Source: Coffea arabica
Taxonomy: Eukaryota; Streptophyta; Magnoliopsida; Gentianales; Rubiaceae
Reading direction: 5' to 3'
NCBI RefSeq assembly: GCF_036785885.1
Contig: NC_092312.1
Coordinates: 38,419,239-38,483,238 of the forward strand
Length of the DNA stretch: 64,000 nucleotides
Shown here: positions 55,646 through 64,000 of the stretch, one piece after another
Layout: the number at the start of each line of letters is the position of its first letter
How positions within the stretch are numbered: position 1 is the stretch's first letter
The notes under the pieces: generated by a model
The model's input: the letters and a program-made list of their open reading frames with translations, nothing else
Databases searched by the model: none
What the model was told of the DNA's origin: nothing
Position numbers and translations under genes: made by a program

Positions 55646-56057
55646 GTTTTACATATGGCCAACTTGCTATTTGGGTCTACATGAAGTTTTGGAATCTCAC
55701 TGAGTTTTAGCTCACTATATTCTGTTAAATTTGTTTTCCTTACATGGGGTACTAGCGATGGCGTGAGGCTGGTACAGGCTAGCGTAGTCTAGTTTTTGAA
55801 ATTTTTTTTGTACTCGCACTAGTGCTGGATTAGGGTTGAACGTATCTAGAATTCACATCGTTTGATATATTTGGGATTGTATGATTTGAGATAGAAATGA
55901 ATGTATTTGTACGTTCTAAGTTTGGGAACTGTTATTTCATTTATTCCTGAGGTTATAACGTATTTTGTTTGAAGTAAGTGAGCGAGTCCTGGCGAGAGGT
56001 GGACAGGCGGTCCACTAAATCCTGGGGTACGCCCTAGAGGGAGGTGGGGTCGTCACA
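55646..56057 (+). repeat. 3' fragment of a Tekay-type LTR
   Basis: It aligns with the last part of the solo LTR (shared 'caacttgctatttgg', 'gtagtctagtttttgaa', 'ctcgcactag') and ends GGTGGGGTCGTCACA at 56057. Its left part is missing and replaced by the TIR element. Its end lies exactly where the duplicated Tat gag copy 2 begins. Confidence 0.85.
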
Positions 56058-56823
56058 ATGTGCTCTTTCCAAATCTCTCTTTGACCTATTAGCTTCCTCA
56101 ATCTTTGCATGGTCATGAACTCAATGGAGCATTTCTTGCACAATAAGGGTAGGTCACCTAGCAAACTTGGTGTAAAGCTCTCTCGACTGCATTCCATAAT
56201 GCAAAAATAAAGTCATTATTTTTTTTGTCTCTACCCATGACCTCGATTCTTTCATATTTGAACTTTTGGATATGCAAGAAAAGCATGCGGGAGATGAATG
56301 CACTTATGAACTTAGTGGCCAATTGCTTGAAAACTTTTATAGAGTTTGCGAAGAGATCGTGATACCACAACCTTGCATTCCCCATCAACATAATTAAAAA
56401 TGCCTTGCATGGCATCTAAGGAATTCTACAATTGCATGCAAGTTACAAATGGACTCATATGCTTATTAGGATCAATAGTGGCATCATACATCTCAAGGTG
56501 AGGTAATGTAAGTCCCAGAGGAAGTGGATACTTCTGGATCTCTTTATTGAATGAATTTTTGTTGAGGTAATACAAGCTTCCTGAGCTTCCTAAGACCTGA
56601 TCATCCTCATCTTCAATGATTGGTACCACTTTCAAATTGGGCTATTTCACTCAAGCGACAAATCCACTATATGATGATATGGTCTCACGAATCCTAATTT
56701 AGCTCTGCATCACTTCAATGATCTATTTTCTGGCTAGATTCTTCATCTGAGATTTCATCTGGATGTTGGGGAGAATACATTGGCTTTTTGTCATCCCTCG
56801 TGTCCTTCTTAGGCATTTGTTAC
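56058..56823 (-). pseudogene. Decayed Tat-like gag (copy 2)
   Basis: Nearly the same sequence as 28388-29186: gag core NARLWYHDLFANSIKVFKQL and linker LPLGLTLPHLEMYDATIDP on the minus strand. It differs by small indels: copy 1 has about 50 extra bp near 28612-28661. It is interrupted at its 5' edge by the solo LTR. Stops and shifts make it non-functional. Confidence 0.85.
56819..56823. repeat. Target-site duplication of the solo LTR, left copy
   Basis: GTTAC, repeated at 60006-60010; the empty site in copy 1 (about 29188) has it once. Confidence 0.95.
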
Positions 56824-59800
56824 TGTGAGGACTTGTAAAATGCCTTATATTTTTCTTAAAATTTTCTTTAATTTGAAATTCTTTACTTTATACTAGTTTT
56901 ACTACACATTCACTCCCTTATTAATTGCAATTAAACATAGAATCAAGGGTTTTTTCCTTTCATTTTCTTGGTATCGTAAATTAGGGTTTTTGCGTCTTTT
57001 GGTAGAATGAATAATCGGTGTGGAGTATGTACTCAATTTGGTGATTAAGAGTGAGTTTTATATAAGAAAAAGTGTATGTTTAGAAGTGATAATAATAAGT
57101 TAGTGCATTGTAAGTGAAAACCCTAGTACGTGCGAGTTAAGGAAAAACGGTGTGAACCAAAGTGCACCGTTCGTTACCGATTGAATACACCACTTGACCA
57201 CCACTTTATTACCTTAATATCCTTGTTATTTCTCAGAAAATATTAGCCTTTTATCAGCTTTAGTTGGCCAAAAATATTGACCAAAATAAAAAGGAAAAGA
57301 AGAAAAATTTGAGATGGAATCTCAAGGCGACACTTGGCAAAGATCAACCCAACTTTGACCAAACTAAAATCCTACCTTCTTATCTCTATTTGAGCTTCAT
57401 TTCTTCCTCCTATTCTGTCATTGTGGCTGAGAGTAAGAGAGAAAAAAAAAGGCAAGAAACACTTCATTTTCATCTTGATTTTTGGCTTGGTTTCAGTGAA
57501 ATCCAAACTTCTAAATCGATTAAACTCTCTCTTTAGTACTTAGGAAGCTTTGTGTGGCAAAGTTTTGGAATGAAAGATTGTAGTTTTCTCTTGCAAATAG
57601 CCTTGATGAGGTATTATGGTTTCCTATTCTTTTCTTGCATTTAATCTTGTTAAAGTTTAGTTAGAAGCTCTTAATATTGCCTTATGACGGTTAATTGGTT
57701 AGTTTTGATTGATATAGTGGATTGTTGAACTAGGGTTTGAGTTGTTCAGTTGTGTTTAGTGTTGTTTATATAGCATATGATGTTGATAAGTTTTGATAGG
57801 GACTTAGTATGGTGATTTAAGCCATAAATGTGAATTTCAAGCATTGAGTCATCAATTCCAGAACTGTGAATCCAATCTGTCCTGTTTCTGACCTGTTTAA
57901 TTCGTCCATTTTAGAGGCCGAATCATGCCCAGGTCAAAACATGCAAGTTGTAGAGAATGGAGTTATATAGCTTCCTGTAAAATTTCAGCTCAATCAAAGT
58001 ACTGTATCATGTGTAATGACAAAAATACCCTTGACTGTCAAATGTACTGTTTTACGGACAGTTTTCTATTTTCCTCTGAGATGTCACATTTTGACTTTGA
58101 AAATGAACGAATTGGCTGTCGATGTCTTCATAAGACTTGTAGTTTCTGTCTTAGCTTTGAAATGGTATAAAGTATACCCTAATCCAATAAGCATAGCTTT
58201 GGTTGTGACCAAAACGCCAAGAGACGTCAAACCTGTTATTTTGTTATTTGTCTTGAACATTAGTTCCGGTCGCATTGCTAGCCTTGTTTGGTAATTGAAT
58301 GACATTGAGCCTAGTGAGAGGCTATTGTGATAAGATTATTTGTGTGTGATTTTGGGGGCTGAGTTGAGAAAAATAATGAAGCCATAAATGGATGAAAAAT
58401 AGGTAAATACAAAGGGCGTGCTGCCCAAATTTTCGCTTGAGAGCTAGATAGGTGTACTCGCAACTTGAATAAGGATTTGAGGATGACTTTAACTTGAATC
58501 ATCTAGAGTATTCAAGTCTTCGCTCATAGAGGTATATAAGTTAGAATTCGGCCGAACCTTATACCCTTGGAAAAATGAAAGTAACGACTAATACGTTTTC
58601 CTCGTTTCTTCGACTCAAACGGGGATTTCAAAGTTTAATCGCTTCAAAGTTTCAAAGTTTTAAGAGCTAGCATGAGTTTGATGAATATTCTCCAAATGAG
58701 TTTCAATTACTTGAATTTCGTTAAACGAAACGTTTAAATTTCGAATCTTAGTTGAATTTCAAAGATCTTAAATGATGTTTTATCGCATATTTGGACTCTA
58801 AACAAGAAGTAACACCTGAACGTGATCCGTAAAGGCACTACATATTTGGTGAGCGCTTCCAAATACTTGATTGAACTTGACACTTGTTTTCAATATTTGA
58901 CCAATGTGATCAAATGATATGTGATTGGTATGGTCAGGCAAGGGTGTACTTTATCACACTTGCCCTAATGTGATATGTACTCATTTATTGTTGCAATTGA
59001 CTTGATATACTTGTACTTGACTTATAAGTGCTGAACGGCAGCATGTACCACACTTAATCCGAGTGGGAGGTGCCTCTCATTCCCGTCTCCGTACTTTTAT
59101 CTTGATTCATTCTATTGGAGATATTATCCTATCGAATTCTTGGGGACCCAAACCCCACTAACTAGTTAATCGAGTCGAGCCGGCAAGGGTTTGGTCGATT
59201 AGATAATGAACTATGGGTATCTAGTGTTGTCGAGTGGAGTGTTACCTTCTTGACTAATCGGTATGCTCAAGTATTACCACCAGTGTTTATTGAGAATTTT
59301 GGGCCCAGTAGCGGGTTTGGTTAGTAGACGGAGATTGTAGCTAAGTGGTGCTCTACTGGACTAGTTACTTTACGTGAAAGTTGACAGAGTATCAACTACT
59401 ACTTGATCAAGTTCTGGTGAAGCAACGGGAACTTGGCTCTTGAGAGTCATCCGTATCCTTACCCTTTGACATGATTATTACTTTATCGGGTTATTGTTTC
59501 CTTTGAAAAATTTTACACTCGCTCATTTTGAGATTTGCTACTTGAAGTGTTATTGCTCCCTTTTATGAACTTGATATACTCGCTATTTTGCTACATTGTT
59601 ACTTGCTCTTTTAAAGAATGGTCAACTTGCTATTTGGAACTTCACTGGGGTTTTAGTTCATTCCACGACATTTGTTTTCCTTACAGGGAGTACGAGCGAG
59701 GCATGAGACTTGTACAGACTAGAGTAGTCTAGTTTTTGAATTTTGAAATTATATACTCGCACTAGCACCTGACTAGGGTTGATTGTAGTTGGATTATAAA

Positions 59801-60005
59801 CACTTTAATATATTTGGGCGTGTATAAGCCTTGTAGCTGGATCTAAACATCAATGTATATATTAAGTTTGAAATTATTGTGTTATTTATTTTTCTATAGA
59901 TGTAAGTCATTTTCTCGAGTTACGAGTGAGTGAGTCATGGTGAGAATTGGACAGGCAACTCACTAAACCCTAGGGTACGCCCTAGGGGGAGGTGGGGTCG
60001 TCACA
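56824..60005 (+). mobile_element. Tekay-type solo LTR (3182 bp)
   Basis: It begins TGTGAGGACTTGTAAAAT and ends GGTGGGGTCGTCACA, with GTTAC on both sides and no internal region, so it is a product of LTR-LTR recombination. No credible gene lies inside; the frames at 57264, 57925 and 58084 are short and overlap one another. It is homologous in several blocks to the LTR at 3524-6290. Confidence 0.93.
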
Positions 60006-60010
60006 GTTAC
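60006..60010. repeat. Target-site duplication of the solo LTR, right copy
   Basis: GTTAC. Confidence 0.95.
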
Positions 60011-60312
60011 TACTATTGTTCCCATCATTGTACCAGTTGCTAGATGAGATGAAAATTCTAGGCCAAAAATTAACTCATTTCTACTGACGATGGAAGTTGA
60101 TGACTTTCTTCTTGTATTTTTATCTCCAACTGAGTCTACATAAAGTTGTCTACTCCTTTATCCTTATTTCCGGTGGGAGGAGAACTAGTTGAGCCTTGGT
60201 GTCTTCTGGATTGCTTCATTTTCCACGTTGCAAATTATTAGTTAAAGTTAACAAAAGAAATTCAACTGGGGAAGAATGTTTGTGGTTCCCTATAGATAGT
60301 GCCAATTTTAGA

Positions 60313-60801
60313 TGTTGAGAAGTGGGAGAAAATGGAAGTCACGGTTCCAGAAGAAAGGCCTCTTGAAGGTCACTTATTTGCTTTGCTGATTTCTAAATCT
60401 ATAAAGTAAATGACAATGCTAATTCCCTGTAACAAGCTTTGATGCTTAAATCAGTATGGAGTACTGAAAATAATTAAAGATGGAATAGTAAAGATGGAGA
60501 GAGTAAAAATTGTCACCAGCCCCCGCTTTATTGCTTGATCTTGCCTTTATACTAGCTCCTTGATAGGTAAGTTGGGTAGATCCATTACTAGTGAATAGTG
60601 CCTCATGCAGGCGCAAGACCTCGAACTCGAGATCATTTGCTGAGGTGTCACATTTAGCCTTCCTCAACACCTATATCCTCTCTTGACAAGTGTCATAACT
60701 TTTTAATGAAAATTGACAAGTAAACCCTTGTCAACCCCAAGAACCAATTTAAGGACACTTGTCCTTACCCTTCTTCAATATCCATTCTAGTTTATCCTAC
60801 A
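60313..60801 (-). repeat. LTR of the Tat-like element, uninterrupted (copy 2)
   Basis: Homologous to the split LTR 29495-36002. It starts TGTTGAGAAG and tentatively ends TTATCCTACA. It contains the single pre-insertion site of the L1 LINE (GGCCTCTTGAAGGTC near 60358). The outer boundary is inferred. Confidence 0.55.
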
Positions 60802-61168
60802 ACTAGGAACTATCTAATTGAGATATGAACTACACTCTTGTGAAAAATTTTGGTGAATAGAATAACTGTACTTTAGATTTTTAAGAACCATTTAAGTAGT
60901 TTGATACCTTGTTCTTTGATTTAGTTAAAGTAGGAAAAGATTGAGTTCTATGATGAAAAGTGACTAGCTAGAAATAGCCTATTCTAGTAATTTGGAATTT
61001 CTAAATAGAAATCAAACGTAGTTTTATTCAAGTAACTTCACATACCTAATATACATGTAAAAATCAATATTCTTAAAATACTACTTTCCAATCAATGTTC
61101 GCCTAACATTTGATTGCGATCACACATTCATATGAATAGAGGATAGGATCCTTGCCATGTGCAGCAAT

Positions 61169-63995
61169 TTAGACATTTGTTCCAAGTAAGGTCATGAGGA
61201 AATTTTGATAATCCCCTGAAGTGTCACCAATAACTGCACTATCAAGACTAGTTTTGTTGGTGTTGAAATATTCTCCCTTAACTTTCATCATATCTATCTC
61301 TGCTCGAGTTACTATCACCCTAGTCAGAGAATCCTCATCAGTCCCAAACCCAACAATGGAAGCTCTAGTCACCTGAAATTTTCAAATCAAAATATGGGAT
61401 TGCAAATAGAAAATAGAAAAATCAAAATAAAAAAATCATGTAGATCATCAAGTATTCAGTAGTATCATTATTTTTTATAGTTCCACAAAAAGTTTTACTA
61501 ATTTATAAATGGGTTAAATGCACTAAACCCCCACTAAACTTTATCCTTAATTGCATTTTAACTCTCTCAACTCAATAAATAGGCACTTTGCCCCCTATTT
61601 TATATTTTAGGACAAAAGTACCTCTTCCATATTAATTATTATTTTATTTATTTTTTCTTTTTCGCCCTTTTCTACTTTTATTTTTCATATTTTTAAAATT
61701 TTTCTCCTTCTCTTATGTGATCAACTAGTTTTTCTCTTTGCTACTATTATCCATATATTAATTTTAATCTTCTTAAACTTATCTTTTATTTATTTCTATC
61801 CTTTTTAGTTTTTTGTTATTGAAAATAATAATTATCATAAAGTTTGTGCTATAACAAAATATATATTACCTATACACATAAATTATTTCATATATTATTT
61901 AAATCAGCATATTTAGAGCTTAAAATAAATTAATTTTTAATAGCAATAGCAACAAATTCAAATTGTAATAACATAGTGGTTAATCAACTATGCACTTATG
62001 TTAATATTTTTTGAAATAGTCAAATTGCTAAAATATACACTTTTTGATTATGACAGACATATATTAATTTTTTATGCTATTTAATTTGTCTTGAATTTTC
62101 TAATAGTGTAATTAAATAAAAAAAAGAATAAAATTATAAGTAAAAGATAATTACAATATTATAATAAACATACAAATTAGTAATACTGGTAGGTAAGCGA
62201 AATAAAATAGTGACATAAGAGAAGTGAAAAAAAAAAAAGAAAATAGTAAACGAAAAAATAAAGGAAAGTAATGGAAAAGGAAAAATAAGGGAATGAATAA
62301 ACAAAAAAGAAAAAAAAATACTAAGGGCACTTTTGTCTTAAAATGTTAAATAGGGGGACAAAGTGCTTATTTAATAAGTTCAGAGGGTAAAGCGCAACTA
62401 AGGATAAAGTTTAGGAGGGTTTAGTACATTAGGATGTGAGAATGAAACACACAGTACCAGTTAAATTGCCTACAATCTACATTGCCAAGCAGGACTAACC
62501 TGTTCAATTTAGTCATCAATCGAATGACACTGGCTTTTGGGTTGAATATTTCCAAGAGAAAATTACCTTAAGAGGGACGGAGTGTAAAAATGAAACTCCA
62601 CAAACTCAACATTCTACCGAGTCTTATAATCTGTCTAGTAGGGAACTAAGTGGAATTGTATCAGAAACAATGCTGCCAGCTCATTTGAGTTTTGTGTTAC
62701 CTCTGCAAAGTGTTTTTCAGGGGAGTCTATGCACCAGATGGCCACCTTCAAAATGGATTCCAAATTGCCTTTGCCACAATTCAAAATGTCCTGACAGAGT
62801 GTTCTGGAAAGTTAGGAAGCAAAATACTAGGAGGTGTTTGTCAAATAATTAGTCAGAACTGAACCTCATCTATGGAATTTCCAAAGTTTTTCCTGTAATG
62901 CAGGAAAGTTTCTTTCAGCTGGAAAACATTTCTGGTGCTAAGGATGGACAGAAAATCATCGTGATCTAATTTCTTCGTCTTGATAACTTCATATAGCTTG
63001 GCAGCTTCAGAATTGGCAATAGCAGAATCAACTACGTTCTTGTCATATCTATAGGAACTGACTAAACTAACCAAAACCTGACGAAATATGCATCTATTAG
63101 TTATAACTTCTGAAACACCATATTCCAGAATAACAAAATATTTCTGAGAGCTAGAAATGGATGAATATTGAGCTATCAAAATCTAGGCTGTAAGCATTCT
63201 GAATCGCATTACAAAAAGTCTTAAAGTTGAGGAAAACCAATAACATAAATCCAACTCTAAGAAAATGAAAAGATTCAACTGGGAAAATATCAACAAAAAT
63301 TTGCCAAAATGCATTCATGATCAGTTAAAAGGACAACAGAACTATGTTTAGTTACACGGATATTATATGAGGGCTTAAATTTACCTTTTGGAGAGACATT
63401 GGAACATTTGATATGATGTCTTCTTCAAGTGAACTGTCGAATAGAATTGAATATGCTTGTCTTACAGCAATCAAATGGTGAGGAGATGATGCACATGCTA
63501 TCTCAACAATTACTTGCAGTTCATTGACACCTTTCCTCCTGGAATTCAAGGCTTCATTTGCCAGCCTTGCATCTCTTTCAGGAGGATCATAAATCCACAG
63601 GATAACAGCTTTCTGTCACTTGATATTATAATCATTAGTTAGATAGTTTCCAAGTCAGGCAATTAAACTAAGTGTTGAGTTTCTTGAACTTAACTTGAAC
63701 TAATCAGTACCTGACTTCCTACCGGAAATACCAAATAAATTAGCAATGTTTAGTACTAATTCATAAAAATGTAGAAAAGTCTGAGTTATCCCTTTAGGGA
63801 CTGAAAATCTTATTATCACCAACAATTAAAAGGGAATTCTGAAAGTTACCCTGAAGTCACCGGACAATTCAGCATTAAGGTCATCAATGAGGCACTTATC
63901 GTAAAGCTGCTGATAAGTTTCTCCGATTATCCTCCTCTGACTTGCATTTCTATGTCCCAACACCTTTATGACTGCCTTTTCGTCGGTTCCCAGGC
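61169..63995 (-). CDS. Annexin (annexin D3-like), second copy, exon 1 outside window
   Basis: Visible exons, minus strand: 63995-63850, 63612-63385, 63077-62865, 62790-62701, 61372-61169, exactly the sizes of exons 2-6 in copy 1, all with GT-AG sites and open frames. Exon 1 (25 codons plus one base) should lie just right of base 64000. By eye 16 of 292 residues differ from copy 1, including C82Y, C132F, P147S, I160R, H179Y, L260F and A312T; exons 2 and 5 encode identical residues. Both type II calcium sites and His40 are retained, so the gene looks functional as far as visible. It is the right-hand member of a tandem pair in the same orientation. Confidence 0.93.
61514..62430. mobile_element. 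MITE-like element in annexin intron 5 (copy 2)
   Basis: Same element and position as 36718-37623, with small indels. Confidence 0.7.
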
Positions 63996-64000
63996 CTAAC

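Noticed and set aside
57264..58294. Small frames within the solo LTR
   Set aside because: Overlapping frames on both strands, no domain, and located wholly inside an LTR.

Overview
This window is nuclear DNA of a flowering plant, almost certainly a eudicot. Evidence: GT-AG introns, Ty3/gypsy elements of the Tekay (chromovirus) and Tat/Ogre lineages, a Ty1/copia element primed by initiator-Met tRNA, plant L1 LINEs with a C-terminal RNase H, and a plant-type annexin gene with six exons. The species cannot be fixed from the sequence. The only host genes I can support are two tandem annexin genes at the right; nearly everything else is transposable-element DNA of different ages.

Layout. 1-6290: 3' part of a Tekay-type element (protease-RT-RNase H-integrase-chromodomain, then a 2.77-kb 3' LTR ending at 6290), inserted into a Tat/Ogre-type element. 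6291-20262: the Ogre-type element, with gag-protease, a 244-bp intron that restores the frame into RT-RNase H-second RNase H-integrase, a 3' region carrying a 71-bp tandem array, and a 4.87-kb 3' LTR. 20263-25213: a decayed L1 LINE into which the Ogre inserted. So the first 25 kb is a three-layer nest: Tekay in Ogre in LINE. 26630-29186: decayed Tat-like gypsy gag-pro-RT on the minus strand, with its PBS at 29471 and an LTR from 29495.

29554-35560: a near-complete 6.0-kb L1 LINE on the minus strand with two long overlapping ORFs, inserted in that Tat LTR with a 15-bp target-site duplication. 36374-39446: a complete annexin gene (minus strand, 318 aa) closest to the Arabidopsis annexin-3 type. 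39549-45880: AT-rich long-inverted-repeat (foldback-like) elements, one split by a 5'-truncated LINE (42375-43119). 47513-54496: a complete but mutated Ty1/copia element with 540-bp LTRs and AAAGC target-site duplications. 54626-55645: a non-autonomous element with terminal inverted repeats, containing a SINE-like insert.

56058-64000: a second copy of the block 'Tat gag fragment - Tat LTR - annexin gene'. It lacks the L1 LINE but carries a 3.18-kb Tekay-type solo LTR (56824-60005) with a GTTAC duplication. Each copy therefore preserves the empty site of the other copy's insertion, which gives an order of events: Tat insertion beside an annexin gene, segmental tandem duplication, then separate LINE and LTR insertions. 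The second annexin gene runs off the right edge after exon 2; its visible exons are all intact.
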